From the NCBI RefSeq assembly GCF_000982955.1, contig NZ_KQ058831.1, forward strand, positions 1 to 54,709: DNA of 54,709 nt, read 5' to 3'. Within the stretch, counting starts at the first letter, position 1. Each line of letters starts with the position of its first letter. Positions 6,918 through 17,199 of this stretch are shown here, one piece after another. Source of the DNA: Micromonospora sp. HK10. Its GTDB lineage: Bacteria > Actinomycetota > Actinomycetes > Mycobacteriales > Micromonosporaceae. The notes beneath the pieces were generated by a model that saw only the letters and a program-made list of their open reading frames with translations, ran no database searches and had not been told where the DNA came from. The translations under genes and the position numbers were made by a program.

Positions 6918-9900
6918 CCTTGTTGCTCCTTCTGCCCGCTCCCGGCCACCGGGCCTGAGCCAGACTGCGAGGACTGCTGCCCGTCCGGAGTGCCCTCCGG
7001 GCCGGTCGAGTTGCTGTCGGTGGGGTTGTTACGCCCCCGCTGCACACCTCGATGGTAGGCCGACAGGAGACCCCGTACGCCTTCCGGCGTCCGGCGCTGG
7101 ACCGAGGCCGACGGCTTCTCGATGCCACCCGGCACGAGCTGGGCCATCGGGGTCCGCTTGGGCAGACCCTTCTGGGTCGTCTCGGCGACCGGGACCTCGG
7201 TGGCGGCCGAGGCCGCCCGCCAGCCGTCGTCGGCCGCGGTCTGCCAGCCGGGCGACTGCGGTTGCTGGGGCCGGCGGTTCGGCAGCGCCTCGGCGAAGCC
7301 GGAACGCCCGCCCCCGTTGGCCGAACCGTTTTCGCGGGGCCCTGCGCCGGCCGCCGGGGTGTGTGCCATCGGCGTGTTACCTGTCGTTGCGGGTGTTGGC
7401 TGCTGCGCGGCCGGACCGGCGACGTCGACCTTGGCGAACTGCTGGGTCGCGGCGGCGTTCGTGGCCGCCGCCGGCGGCGCCGTCGTCTCCTCGTTCGGCC
7501 CCGGCCGGCGGGTGCGGAACCAGGCCGACTCCAGCTCCCGGAAGATCGGCAGCTCCATGGTCTCGTCCGCGTACCGCTGGCGGTTGCCCGCCTGCTGCGG
7601 GGTCGGCCGGGTCGCCGGAGCCGGTGCGGCCATCGGGCGGCCGGCCGCCGGCGGCGCGGCGGCCTGCTGCGGCTCCGGCCGGGTCACCCGCGGCAGTTCG
7701 GTGGTCATGTCCAGGCCGGCGGCGAGACGCTCCGGCACCGGCGGGGCACCCTGGTCGGGCGCGGCGACCGGCGGCCAGGCCGGCGGCGCGCCGGCACCCT
7801 GGGTGCCGGCCTGCGGTACCGGCCGCGGCGGCAGCTGGTTGGCCGGCGGCACCGAGCCCGGTTGGCCGGACGCGGGCGCGGCCGACACCGGCTGGCCCGG
7901 GTAGGGCTGACCGGAGTAGGGCTGGCCGGAGTAGGGCTGCGCCGAGTACGGCTGCGCCGAGACCGGGTAGCCCGGGTAGGGCTGGCCGGAGACGGGGTGG
8001 CCGGAGACCGGCGAGGCCGAGACCGGGTAACCGGAGACCGGGGAGGCCGAGACCGGGGCGCCGGAGACCGGCGGCAGCGGCGGGGCCGACACCGGCGGCA
8101 CCGGCGGCGCGGAGACCGGCGGCGGGTTGTACGGCCGCTCGGGGCTGCTCGGCAGCTGCCGCGGGATGGCCGGCTGCTGGCCGGTGCTGCCCGGGTCGCC
8201 CTCGGGGCCGCGCCGCTGCGGCAGCGGGTCGACCGACTGCCCGTTGGTTGGCCGCGGCGGGAACCCGTCCCCGCCGGCCAGCGCGTTGGCGCCGGTGAGG
8301 TCGGACCAGGCCGGCATCGCGCGCGATCCGCCCGTGGTGGCCGGGGTGCCGGAACCGTTCCGCGGCGCGGGTTCGAATGCCCGGCCGCCGAGGGTGACCT
8401 GGTTGCCGGAGCCACTGGGCCGCTGCGCGGGCGGCGTGTGCGGGCCGTTGCCGAGCGCGGCCAGCGCGCCGAAGGTGGGTGCCGGGCCGGGCTGCTGCGG
8501 GCCGGCGGCCGGCAGCGCGGGTGCCGGGTGGCCCCGGCCGCTCAGCGCCCGTGGCACGAGGACCGACGGGGGCAGCGTGACGTCGGCGACGGTGCCCCGG
8601 TCGGCGCCGGGCCGCAGCTCGGCCTTGACGCCGTGCCGGGAGGCCAGCCGGGCGACCACGACCAGGCCCATCATCCGGGAGACCGCCACGTCCACCTGCG
8701 GCGGCGTGGCGAGCCGCTCGTTGAGCTCGCGCAGCTGCTCCGGACCGATGCCGATGCCCCGGTCCTCCACGTAGAGGGAGGCGCGGTCGCCCACCCGGCG
8801 GGCCTCCACCATGACGTGGCTGTCCGGCGGGGAGAAGGCGGTCGCGTTGTCGAAGAGCTCGGCGACCAGGTGCACGAGGTCGTTGACCGCGTGCGCGGCG
8901 ATCTCGATGTCCCGGTCGATCACGCCGAACTCGATCCGGGTGTAGTGCTCGACCTCGGACTGCGCGGCGCGCAGCACGTCGATCAGGGCGGCCGGCTCGC
9001 GCTGCACGCGGGTGGAGTCGGCGCCGGCGAGCACCAGCAGGTTCTCGTCGTTGCGGCGCATCCGGGTGGCCAGGTGGTCGAGCTGGAAGAGCTCCGCGAG
9101 ACGGTCCGGGTCCTCCTCGCCGCGCTCCAGCCGGTCGAGGTGGCCGATCAGCCGGTCGACCAGGATCTGCGACCGGCGGGCCAGGTTGACGAACATGGTC
9201 GCGACGGAGGCCCGCAGGGCGGCCTGCTCGGCCGCGGTCCGGACCGCCTCCAGGTGGACGGCGTTGAACGCCTCGGTCACCTGGCCGAACTCGTCCTTAC
9301 TGCGGACCGGCAGCGGCTCGGCGATCTGGTTGGCCAGTTGGATCGGGGAGAGCTGGCCGGTGACCTGCGGGTCACGCAGCCGGGCCACCGCCTGGGGCAG
9401 GCCGTACTGGGCCACCGAGAGGGCACCCTGCCGCAGCTCGCGCAGCGAGCGGGCCATCGAGCGGGCCACCAGGTAGGCGAAGAGGATGGCCAGCAGCAGC
9501 ATGGTGAGCAGCAGGCCGGTCTCGAGGAACACCTGCGTCTGGGTGGCCGAGCGGAGCTGGTCGGCCTTGCGGACCGCGTTCCCGTCGAGCCGGGACTCGA
9601 CGGTACGGATCAGCTCGGTGTTGGCCACCATGGCGTGGTCCCACTTGTCCGAGTTGAAGTTGAGCTCGGACAGGTCGCCGCTGCTGCTGCTGATCTCCTT
9701 CTGGTAGTTGACCGACTCGCGCAGGTCGGGGCCGGAGACCGTCTGCTGGTAGAAGTCCTGGTCGGCCTGGCTCGCGACGGACTTGTAGGTCTCGGCGGCC
9801 TGCTGCTCGCCGGTGACGGTGGCGATGTATTCGTCGCGCAGCGCCGGGGTGAGGGTGGCCTGTACCAGCGCCCGGTGGACCACCACGCGGCGCTGGGCGA

Positions 9901-10549
9901 TGTATTCCTTCTGCCGCGCCGTGGCGGCCGCGGCCCGCATCTGGTCGCTCAGGTTGGTGTCGCCGGCGAGCTGGCTGGACGAGTCCCGGACCCCGAGCAG
10001 GTCGCTGATGAGGCCGGCGTACATCTGCTGGGCCTCGACGATCTTCAACTTGCCGTTGAGCACCTGGCTGCGGGTGCCGGGCAGGTCGGCGAGGCCCTGG
10101 TCGATGTCGTCCAGCAGCTTCTCGAAGGTCGAGGGCAGGCCCTCGATGCTGAGCCGCTGGTCGGAGTACGGGTTCTTCCGCTGGTCGACCCGCTGGGTCG
10201 CGCGGTTGTACGCCTCCTGGTACTGGGCGTTGCTCTGGGTCCGCTCGGCCACCGTCTGGCCCTCGCGGTTGGCGCCCAGCCAGAGCACCGCCGCCACCCG
10301 CTCGTCCTGGAGGCTGTCAACCAGGTCACCGGAGGTTTCGATGAGGTTGGCCAGGTTCCCGGCCCGGTTGGCATTGTTGAGCGTCTGCAGGTGGTCGACC
10401 AGCCCGCTGGTGCCCACCACGACCGTGGCGATGGTCGGCACGATCATGATCAGACCGAGCTTGGACCAGATCGGCATGTCGCGGAGCCGGCTGGCCGGCC
10501 GACGTAGACGCGACAGGAAGGAGCCCGCCGTCGTTGGCCGTTTGCTCAC
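6914..10549 (-). CDS. cvnA: CvnA: nitrate/nitrite-sensor-like histidine-kinase-type membrane protein
   Basis: A 1211-residue protein from GTG. The first membrane segment is at about residues 30-50. An extracytoplasmic helical NIT-like sensor region at 55-335 contains [20 protein letters not shown]. The second membrane segment is at about 340-362, followed by a HAMP-like linker. Helices at 420-520 lack an obvious H-box. The GHKL ATPase domain is at about 520-660 (N-box [45 protein letters not shown]). After residue 670 it is Pro/Gly-rich, including a repeated PVSG/PYSGQ block, and ends in a conserved tail ([49 protein letters not shown]). It heads the cvnABCD operon. Family knowledge places it at the membrane, passing a signal to CvnB and CvnD. 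Whether it has kinase activity is unclear from sequence. Confidence 0.93.
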   Translation of the reverse strand: MSKRPTTAGSFLSRLRRPASRLRDMPIWSKLGLIMIVPTIATVVVGTSGLVDHLQTLNNANRAGNLANLIETSGDLVDSLQDERVAAVLWLGANREGQTVAERTQSNAQYQEAYNRATQRVDQRKNPYSDQRLSIEGLPSTFEKLLDDIDQGLADLPGTRSQVLNGKLKIVEAQQMYAGLISDLLGVRDSSSQLAGDTNLSDQMRAAAATARQKEYIAQRRVVVHRALVQATLTPALRDEYIATVTGEQQAAETYKSVASQADQDFYQQTVSGPDLRESVNYQKEISSSSGDLSELNFNSDKWDHAMVANTELIRTVESRLDGNAVRKADQLRSATQTQVFLETGLLLTMLLLAILFAYLVARSMARSLRELRQGALSVAQYGLPQAVARLRDPQVTGQLSPIQLANQIAEPLPVRSKDEFGQVTEAFNAVHLEAVRTAAEQAALRASVATMFVNLARRSQILVDRLIGHLDRLERGEEDPDRLAELFQLDHLATRMRRNDENLLVLAGADSTRVQREPAALIDVLRAAQSEVEHYTRIEFGVIDRDIEIAAHAVNDLVHLVAELFDNATAFSPPDSHVMVEARRVGDRASLYVEDRGIGIGPEQLRELNERLATPPQVDVAVSRMMGLVVVARLASRHGVKAELRPGADRGTVADVTLPPSVLVPRALSGRGHPAPALPAAGPQQPGPAPTFGALAALGNGPHTPPAQRPSGSGNQVTLGGRAFEPAPRNGSGTPATTGGSRAMPAWSDLTGANALAGGDGFPPRPTNGQSVDPLPQRRGPEGDPGSTGQQPAIPRQLPSSPERPYNPPPVSAPPVPPVSAPPLPPVSGAPVSASPVSGYPVSASPVSGHPVSGQPYPGYPVSAQPYSAQPYSGQPYSGQPYPGQPVSAAPASGQPGSVPPANQLPPRPVPQAGTQGAGAPPAWPPVAAPDQGAPPVPERLAAGLDMTTELPRVTRPEPQQAAAPPAAGRPMAAPAPATRPTPQQAGNRQRYADETMELPIFRELESAWFRTRRPGPNEETTAPPAAATNAAATQQFAKVDVAGPAAQQPTPATTGNTPMAHTPAAGAGPRENGSANGGGRSGFAEALPNRRPQQPQSPGWQTAADDGWRAASAATEVPVAETTQKGLPKRTPMAQLVPGGIEKPSASVQRRTPEGVRGLLSAYHRGVQRGRNNPTDSNSTGPEGTPDGQQSSQSGSGPVAGSGQKEQQG
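7865..8130 (-). repeat. Pro-Val-Ser-Gly / Pro-Tyr-Ser-Gly coding repeat in CvnA
   Basis: About 90 residues of CvnA, near residues 805-895, consist of short units such as [19 protein letters not shown] and [14 protein letters not shown]. The DNA is a matching degenerate 12-15 bp repeat. It probably forms a disordered extended linker between the ATPase domain and the conserved tail. Unit number is likely to vary between strains. Confidence 0.85.
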
Positions 10550-10742
10550 GTCACCGCCCTCGCATTACCGCGCCCGGGCGTCGCCTCTGGGCAACGCCGA
10601 GCGACCGACCCGGCGGGTCGGACCTCCGAGATTCCATCACGCCGCTCCGCAAAGAGAAAGACCAGGTTGTACCTCGCCGGTGGTGTGATGAGATGTTGAT
10701 GCAATTTGATAGCAATCCGTCTGGCCGGAGTCACTCAAAGTA
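10550..10742. promoter_or_regulatory. Divergent intergenic region, cvnA / uridine kinase
   Basis: About 190 bp separates the cvnA start and the uridine-kinase start and must hold both promoters. The right half is markedly AT-richer than its surroundings (AATTTGATAGCAATCC near 10703). I could not place a convincing -35/-10 pair. The kinase start has AAAGTA just upstream and no clear Shine-Dalgarno. Confidence 0.45.
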
Positions 10743-11351
10743 ATGGCACACCCTCACCGCGTCGTCCTGCTCGCCGGGCCTTCCGGCTCCGGAAAGTCCT
10801 ACATTGCCGAACGAACCGGACTTCCCGTCCTCTGCCTGGACGACTTCTACAAGGACGGCGATGACCCTACGTGTCCACGCCGGAACGGACAGGTGGACTG
10901 GGAGTCTCCCCTGTCCTGGGATGCGGACACAGCGGTGGAAACCATTGCCCGACTGGCCCGGGAGGGCAAGGCCGAAGTGCCGGTTTATGCGATCGGCGCG
11001 GACCGGAGGGTGGCCAGCCGGCCATTCGACGTGACCGGATCGCCATTTTTCATCGCCGAAGGGATTTTCGCCGCCGAGATCGTGGCGGAGTGCCGCCGCC
11101 GGGGCCTGCTCGCCGGGGCGTACGCGCTGCGCCGCCCGCGCGGGGCGACCTTTCTCCGCCGGCTCGCCCGCGACCTCGCCGAGCAGCGCAAGGCGCCGAG
11201 GGTGCTGTTCCGCCGCGGGCTGGCGCTGCTGCGGGCCGAGCCGGGCGTGCTGCGCCGGCAGACCGGGCTGGGCGCCGAGGCGGCCCGGGCCCGGGAGGTG
11301 CTGCGCCGGGTGGCCGACCTGCTCGCCGGCCACCCGCAGCAGCATCCCTGA
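10743..11351 (+). CDS. Uridine kinase-like P-loop kinase
   Basis: A 202-residue protein with Walker A GPSGSGKS at residues 12-19, then LDDFYKDGDDPTCP, the motif that follows the P-loop in uridine kinases. It continues with VDWESPLSWDADTAVETI, VPVYAIGADRR and a Walker-B-like FFIAEGIFAAEI. It is expected to phosphorylate uridine or cytidine to the monophosphate in the cytosol. The C-terminal third is Arg/Leu-rich helical (LRRPRGATFLRRLARDLAEQ). It runs convergently into adenosine deaminase with no base between the stops (TGA|TCA). Pyrimidine salvage fits the cdd-deoA-transporter block a few kilobases away. Exact nucleoside preference is not readable. Confidence 0.88.
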   Translation: MAHPHRVVLLAGPSGSGKSYIAERTGLPVLCLDDFYKDGDDPTCPRRNGQVDWESPLSWDADTAVETIARLAREGKAEVPVYAIGADRRVASRPFDVTGSPFFIAEGIFAAEIVAECRRRGLLAGAYALRRPRGATFLRRLARDLAEQRKAPRVLFRRGLALLRAEPGVLRRQTGLGAEAARAREVLRRVADLLAGHPQQHP

Positions 11352-12428
11352 TCAGCCGATCAGCTTGGCGTACCCCGGCTTGATCACTTCGTCGATGATC
11401 GCCAGCCGCTCGTCGAACGGGATGAAGGCGCTCTTCATGGCGTTGATGGTGAACCACTGGAGTTCCTTCCAGCCGTAGCCGAAGGCCTCCACCAGCAGCG
11501 CCATCTCCCGCGACATCGAGGTGCCGCTCATCAGCCGGTTGTCGGTGTTGACCGTCACCCGGAAGCGCAGGTCGCGCAGCAGCCCGATCGGGTGTTCGAC
11601 GATCGACGCCGCCGCCCCGGTCTGCACGTTCGACGACGGGCACAGCTCCAGCGGGATCCGCTTGTCCCGCACGTACGCGGCCAGCCGGCCCAGCACCGGC
11701 GGATCGCCCGGGGTGATGTCGTCGACGATCCGGACGCCGTGGCCGAGCCGGTCGGCGCCGCACCACTGGATCGCCTGCCAGATCGACGGCAGCCCGAACG
11801 CCTCCCCGGCGTGGATGGTGAAGTGGAAGTTCTCCCGCTGGAGGTACTCGAAGGCGTCCAGGTGCCGGGTGGGCGGGAAGCCCGCCTCGGCGCCGGCGAT
11901 GTCGAAGCCGACCACGCCGGTGTCCCGGTGCCGCACCGCCAACTCGGCGATCTCCTGCGAGCGGGCGGCGTGCCGCATCGCGGTGAGCAGGGTGCCGACC
12001 CGGATCGGGCGGCCCGCCTCGGCGGCCAGGGCGCTGCCCTCGGCGAAGCCGGCCACCACCGCCTCGACCACCTCGTCCAGGGTCAGGTTCCGCTCCAGGT
12101 GCTGCTCGGGGGCGAACCGCACCTCGGCGTAGACCACCCCGTCCTCGGCCAGGTCGAGCGCGCACTCGCGGGCCACCCGGCGCAGCGCCGGCGCGGTCTG
12201 CATGACCGCCACGGTGTGCGCGAAGGTCTCCAGGTAGCGCTCCAGCGAGCCGGAGTTGGCCGCCTCGACGAACCAGCGGCCCAGCGCCGCCGGGTCGGTG
12301 GTGGGCAACTCGTGGCCGACCTCGGTGGCCAGCTCCACGATCGTGGCGGGCCGCAGCCCACCGTCGAGGTGATCGTGCAGCAGCGCCTTCGGGGCCTTCA
12401 CGATGTCCGCGTACGAGATTGCGACCAT
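11352..12428 (-). CDS. add: Adenosine deaminase
   Basis: A 358-residue protein of the metal-dependent adenosine/AMP deaminase family. The zinc motif HDHLDGG is at residues 18-24, followed by [12 protein letters not shown], a second motif [10 protein letters not shown], the HGVRI segment, [11 protein letters not shown], and [14 protein letters not shown] with the catalytic Asp region. It converts adenosine or deoxyadenosine to inosine in the cytosol. The ATG start has only a weak ribosome site. The stop codon abuts that of the convergent uridine kinase, so each gene's mRNA 3' end is antisense to the other. The family and key residues are complete. Confidence 0.95.
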   Translation of the reverse strand: MVAISYADIVKAPKALLHDHLDGGLRPATIVELATEVGHELPTTDPAALGRWFVEAANSGSLERYLETFAHTVAVMQTAPALRRVARECALDLAEDGVVYAEVRFAPEQHLERNLTLDEVVEAVVAGFAEGSALAAEAGRPIRVGTLLTAMRHAARSQEIAELAVRHRDTGVVGFDIAGAEAGFPPTRHLDAFEYLQRENFHFTIHAGEAFGLPSIWQAIQWCGADRLGHGVRIVDDITPGDPPVLGRLAAYVRDKRIPLELCPSSNVQTGAAASIVEHPIGLLRDLRFRVTVNTDNRLMSGTSMSREMALLVEAFGYGWKELQWFTINAMKSAFIPFDERLAIIDEVIKPGYAKLIG

Positions 12429-12479
12429 GCTCAGACCCTAGTCACCGCCGGTCCGGCCCCGGCAACGGACCGGGCCGGA

Positions 12480-13462
<983 letters not shown>

Positions 13463-13579
13463 GGCGGGGTCGCTCCTGTCGGGACGGGACGGCGGGTGGC
13501 CGGTGGGGCGAGTCGAGGGTCCACGCCGGCGCCGAAGAGCACGGGGCCGGCCAGGAGCCGGGCCGGCCGCGCCGGCATT

Positions 13580-13630
13580 GTGGTTGACATGTCATCGACC
13601 GTACGGAGGCTTCGATGACATGTCAACCAC
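13580..13630. promoter_or_regulatory. Double MarR operator: two TGACATGTCA palindromes in mirror arrangement
   Basis: The 19-bp arms GTGGTTGACATGTCATCGA (13580-13598) and its exact reverse complement (13612-13630) flank a 13-bp spacer. Each arm contains the 10-bp palindrome TGACATGTCA (13585-13594 and 13616-13625). The two centres are 31 bp apart, about three helical turns, so two dimers would sit on one face of the DNA between the MarR and FMN-reductase genes. Confidence 0.88.
13598..13626 (-). promoter_or_regulatory. Promoter of the FMN-reductase/PPOX operon
   Basis: On the minus strand TTGACA (13626-13621) is followed after exactly 17 nt by TACGGT (13603-13598), which fits the actinobacterial TANNNT -10. 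The -35 is inside one operator palindrome and the expected start site is inside the other. Confidence 0.7.
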
Positions 13631-13647
13631 TCGGTTAGGATCGGCGC

Positions 13648-14127
13648 ATGGACGAACCACGCTGGCTGGACGAGCGGGAGGAGCGCGCCTGGCGCGGCTA
13701 CCGCCGGATGCGCCGCCTGCTCGATCTGGCGCTGGCCCGGGAGCTGATGCAGGACGCCGGCCTCTCCGAGCCGGACTACGACGTCCTCTCCGACCTCTCC
13801 GAGACCCCCGACCAGCGGCTTCGCCTGAGCGAGCTGGCCGACCGGATGCTCTGGTCCCGCAGCCGCCTCTCCCACCACCTGGCCCGGATGCAGCAGCGCG
13901 GCCTGGTCAGCCGGGCGGAGTGCCCGTCGGACGGGCGCGGCTCGATCGTGACGCTCACCGCCGCCGGCCGGCAGGCCATCGAGGCGGCCGCCCCCGGCCA
14001 CCTGGCCGCCGTCCGCCGGCACCTGATCGACCTGCTCACCCCCGAGGAGATCGCCGCGCTCGGCGCGCTGACCCACCGGGTGGTCGACCACCTCGCCGGC
14101 GACCGCCCCACCCGGGCGGACGCCTGA
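13648..14127 (+). CDS. MarR-family transcriptional regulator
   Basis: A 159-residue MarR protein: LLDLALARELMQDAGLSEPDYDVLSDLSE, the recognition region LRLSELADRMLWSRSRLSHHLARMQQRGLV, wing SRAECPSDGRGSIVTLTAAG, and a dimerising C-terminal helix. It is divergent from the FMN reductase across a large palindromic operator and probably represses both directions. TAGGAT at 13636-13641 is a good -10 six nucleotides before the ATG, suggesting a leaderless mRNA. A weak AGGA 7 nt upstream is the alternative. It is followed after 1 nt by the rRNA methyltransferase gene, which must share its transcript. The inducer is unknown. Confidence 0.94.
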   Translation: MDEPRWLDEREERAWRGYRRMRRLLDLALARELMQDAGLSEPDYDVLSDLSETPDQRLRLSELADRMLWSRSRLSHHLARMQQRGLVSRAECPSDGRGSIVTLTAAGRQAIEAAAPGHLAAVRRHLIDLLTPEEIAALGALTHRVVDHLAGDRPTRADA

Positions 14128-14128
14128 G

Positions 14129-14986
14129 ATGGACCCCCGGATCCTGGCCCGGCTGCGCTGCCCGGTCTGCGCCGAGCCGCTGACCGAGACCACCGCCGGC
14201 ACCGCCCGGGCGCTGCGCTGCCCGCACCGGCACAGCTTCGACCTCGCCCGCCAGGGGTACGTCAACCTGCTCGCCGGCCGCGCCCCGCACACCGGGGACA
14301 GCGCCGAGATGGTCGCGGCCCGCGCCGACTTCCTCGCCGCCGGCCACTACGACCCGGTCGCCGCCGCGCTCGCCGCCGCCGCGCCGCCGCACGCCGCGCG
14401 CACCGGCGAGGCGTACCCGCTGGTCGTGGACGCCGGCGCGGGGACCGGCTGGTACCTCGCGGCGGTGCTGGCGGCGCTGCCCGACGCCGTCGGTCTGGCG
14501 CTGGACGTGGCCAAGCCGGCGCTGCGCCGCGCGGCGCGGGCCCATCCCCGCGCCGCCGCCGCGCTGGCCGACACCTGGCAGCGGCTGCCGCTGGCCGACG
14601 CCTCGGCCGCCGTGCTGCTCAACGTCTTCGCGCCGCGCAACGGCCCGGAATTCCACCGGGTGCTCCACCCGGCCGGGGCGCTGCTGGTGGTCACCCCGGC
14701 GGCGGCGCACCTGGGCGAGCTGGTCGACGCGCTCGACCTGCTCCGGGTCGACCCGGCCAAGGCCGACCGGGTGGCCGGCAGCCTGGCCGGGCACTTCACC
14801 GAGGAGTCCGGCAGCGAGCACCGCCACCGGCTCGCGCTCCGCCGCGCCGAGGTGGCCACCCTGGTCGGGATGGGCCCCAGCGCCTGGCACACCGACCCGG
14901 CCCGGCTCGCCGGCCGGATCGCCGCGCTGCCCGAGCCGGTCGAGGTGACCCTCGCCGTGCGGCTCGGCGTGCACCGACCGCGCTGA
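14129..14986 (+). CDS. RlmA-type 23S rRNA (guanine-N1) methyltransferase
   Basis: A 285-residue protein with an N-terminal zinc site C11-x2-C14 and C31-x3-H35 (CPVC, CPHRH). Then HSFDLARQGYVNLLAGR follows as in RlmA/TlrB proteins, and a SAM-binding Rossmann domain from about residue 95 (LVVDAGAGTGWYLAAVL; LALDVAKPALRRAAR; LLNVFAPRNGPEFHRVLHPAG). The family methylates a guanine in helix 35 of 23S rRNA. RlmA(II) members such as TlrB and MyrA give resistance to tylosin- or mycinamicin-type macrolides. Here it is translationally linked to a MarR gene (1-nt gap), so expression may be inducible. Whether it confers resistance or is a housekeeping enzyme cannot be told. Confidence 0.88.
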   Translation: MDPRILARLRCPVCAEPLTETTAGTARALRCPHRHSFDLARQGYVNLLAGRAPHTGDSAEMVAARADFLAAGHYDPVAAALAAAAPPHAARTGEAYPLVVDAGAGTGWYLAAVLAALPDAVGLALDVAKPALRRAARAHPRAAAALADTWQRLPLADASAAVLLNVFAPRNGPEFHRVLHPAGALLVVTPAAAHLGELVDALDLLRVDPAKADRVAGSLAGHFTEESGSEHRHRLALRRAEVATLVGMGPSAWHTDPARLAGRIAALPEPVEVTLAVRLGVHRPR

Positions 14987-14991
14987 CCGGC

Positions 14992-15672
14992 TCAGGTGGA
15001 GAGGTCGACCTCTTCCCAGCCCGGCGGCTCGTCGTGGTACGGCCCGCGCAGCACCACCGCCCACTCCAGCGCCCAGCGGCGCTGCCCGATGGCGTTCGCG
15101 TCGACCAACCCGGGCAGCGCCAGGCCGGCCTGCTCCGACTCCAGGTACGCCCAGTCCAGGCAGTAGTGCAGGTCGAGCAGGGCGGCGACGTCGGCGGGGT
15201 GCTGCGGCGCGGCCAGGATCCGCGCCCGCCACTGGGGGAAGGTCTCCCCGCCGACCAGGTTCGGCATCCGCTCGACCAGCCGCGGGTCCACCGGAACGGT
15301 CGGGTCCAGCTCCTTGGTCAGCCCGAGCACCCAGGCCAGCGAGAAGAGCGCGTCGTGGTGCAGCACGAACGAGCGGTGGTCGCCCTTGCCGCCCATCACG
15401 AACTGCCACTCGGGCGGGGTGACGGACTCGACCAGGTGCGAGTCCAGCAGCCAGCTCATCGCCGCCTGCGGCGGCATGCCGAAGCAGCGGGCCAGGATCA
15501 GGTGCAGCACCGCGATCCGGGCCTCGATGTCGGGCGTGGGCCGCAACTCGATCTCGTCCCCCGGCTCCCACACCAGCGGGTACTGCGGCGGCGGCAGGGG
15601 CAGGCCCAGCCGGGACAACTCGTCGAGGCTCGCCTCACGGACGGCCCGGGGGTCGGGGGCGGGTACGCGCAC
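14992..15672 (-). CDS. DUF4272 domain protein
   Basis: A 226-residue soluble protein matching DUF4272 features: EIEARIAVLHLILARC-like helix (DIEARIAVLHLILARCFG), then AAMSWLL, SLAWVLGLTKELDP, and LLDLHYCLDWAYLE, RRWALEWAVV. No signal peptide or catalytic motif is evident. It starts at GTG and ends 5 nt from the convergent methyltransferase stop. Upstream is a hairpin that separates it from thymidine phosphorylase. The function of the family is unknown. Confidence 0.82.
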   Translation of the reverse strand: MRVPAPDPRAVREASLDELSRLGLPLPPPQYPLVWEPGDEIELRPTPDIEARIAVLHLILARCFGMPPQAAMSWLLDSHLVESVTPPEWQFVMGGKGDHRSFVLHHDALFSLAWVLGLTKELDPTVPVDPRLVERMPNLVGGETFPQWRARILAAPQHPADVAALLDLHYCLDWAYLESEQAGLALPGLVDANAIGQRRWALEWAVVLRGPYHDEPPGWEEVDLST

Positions 15673-15703
15673 GGCTCAGTCCCTGTCTGCTCGCATCGGC
15701 TCA

Positions 15704-15752
15704 GCGCCGGTCTTTCCCCCTCGACCAGGGAGGATAGCCGCTCGACCGGCGC
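15704..15752. terminator. Nested hairpin downstream of deoA
   Basis: GCGCCGGTC (15704-15712) pairs perfectly with GACCGGCGC (15744-15752). Inside it CCCT and AGGG can form a second short stem. It lies between the deoA stop and the next minus-strand start. There is no T-run on the minus strand. Confidence 0.5.
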
Positions 15753-15768
15753 CGCACCATGACCGGGA

Positions 15769-17070
15769 TCAGCCGCCGACCCGCTCGATGACCAGCGGCT
15801 TCGCGGCGGGCGCCGTGGGCGCCACCCGGACCGCCTGCTGCGCCTCTTCGAGCGCGGCCGGGATCCGCGCGGCGTGCTCGGCCCGCAGCTCGTAGAGGGG
15901 CTCGCCGGCGCGTACCGGGTCGCCGGGGCGCTTGTGCAGGACCACGCCGGCCGGGATGCTCACCGGGTCCTCCTTGCGGGCCCGGCCCGCGCCGAGCCGC
16001 CACGCGGCCACCCCGATGGCGTACGCGTCGACCTCGGCGACGTAGCCGTCCCCGGTGGCCCGGACCACCTCAACCTCGGGGGCGGTCGGCATCGGCGCGT
16101 CCGGGTCGCCGCCCTGCGCGCGGATCATCGCCCGCCAGGCGTCCATCGCCCGGCCGTCGCGCAGCGCCGCCTCCGGGTCGGCGTCCGGCAGGCCGGCCGC
16201 GGCCAGCATCTCCCGGGCCAGCGCGAGGGTCAGCTCCACCACGTCGGCCGGGCCGCCGCCGGCCAGCACCTCCACCGACTCGGTGACCTCGACCGCGTTG
16301 CCGACGGCCCGGCCGAGCGGGGTGGACATGTCGGTGAGCAGGGCGACCGTGCGGACCCCGTGCGCCCCGCCCAGCTCCACCATGGTCCGGGCCAGCTCGC
16401 GGGCGTCGGCCACGTTCTTCATGAAGGCACCGGAGCCCACCTTCACGTCGAGGACCAGCGCGCCGGTCCCCTCGGCGATCTTCTTGCTCATGATCGAGCT
16501 GGCGATCAGCGGGATGGCCTCGACGGTGCCGGTGACGTCGCGCAGCGCGTACAGCTTGCGGTCGGCCGGGGCGAGCCCCGCGCCGGCCGCGCAGATCACC
16601 GCGCCGACGTCCCGGAGCTGGGCGATGAACTCGTCGTTGCGCAGCGTCGCCCGCCAGCCGGGAATCGACTCAAGCTTGTCCAGGGTGCCGCCGGTGTGCC
16701 CGAGGCCCCGGCCGCTGAGCTGCGGCACGGCCGCGCCGCAGGCGGCGACCAGCGGGGTCAGCGGCAGGGTGATCTTGTCGCCGACGCCGCCGGTGGAGTG
16801 CTTGTCCACGGTCGGCCGGGTCACCGGCGACAGGTCCAGCCGTTCCCCGCTGGCGATCATCGCGGCGGTCCACCGGGCGATCTCCGGCGCGGTCATCCCG
16901 CGCAGCAGGATCGCCATCGCCAGCGCCGACATCTGCTCGTCGGCCACCAGCCCCTTGGTGTACGCGTCGACGACCCAGTCGATCTGCCCGTCGCTCAGCA
17001 CACCCCCGTCCCGCTTCGCCCGAATGACGTCAACCGCCGTGAACACACTCACCTTTGAGTTCCCATCCAT
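15769..17070 (-). CDS. deoA: Thymidine phosphorylase
   Basis: A 433-residue protein with the phosphate-binding signature KHSTGGVGDK at residues 90-99, then GHTGGTLDKLESIPG, and SKKIAEGTGALVLDVKVGSGAF in the alpha/beta domain. The C-terminal domain is GYVAEVDAYAIGVAAWRLGAGR and GVVLHKRPGDPVRAGEPLYELRA. It splits thymidine or deoxyuridine to base plus deoxyribose-1-phosphate. An internal GTG at codon 7 (VSVFTAVDVIRAKRDGG) is an equally plausible start. It lies 129 bp downstream of cytidine deaminase in the same direction, consistent with a cdd-deoA salvage unit next to a nucleoside transporter. Confidence 0.96.
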   Translation of the reverse strand: MDGNSKVSVFTAVDVIRAKRDGGVLSDGQIDWVVDAYTKGLVADEQMSALAMAILLRGMTAPEIARWTAAMIASGERLDLSPVTRPTVDKHSTGGVGDKITLPLTPLVAACGAAVPQLSGRGLGHTGGTLDKLESIPGWRATLRNDEFIAQLRDVGAVICAAGAGLAPADRKLYALRDVTGTVEAIPLIASSIMSKKIAEGTGALVLDVKVGSGAFMKNVADARELARTMVELGGAHGVRTVALLTDMSTPLGRAVGNAVEVTESVEVLAGGGPADVVELTLALAREMLAAAGLPDADPEAALRDGRAMDAWRAMIRAQGGDPDAPMPTAPEVEVVRATGDGYVAEVDAYAIGVAAWRLGAGRARKEDPVSIPAGVVLHKRPGDPVRAGEPLYELRAEHAARIPAALEEAQQAVRVAPTAPAAKPLVIERVGG

Positions 17071-17199
17071 AGATCAACACACGCGCGTCGGGCAGCGGAC
17101 CGACAACGGTGACCACCGCGGGCCGGGGCCGACCGTGACCGGCGGAGGGATCAAGCTTGACCGCCCGGAGCCGGGCACGGTCGGCCCCGGCCCCACAGC

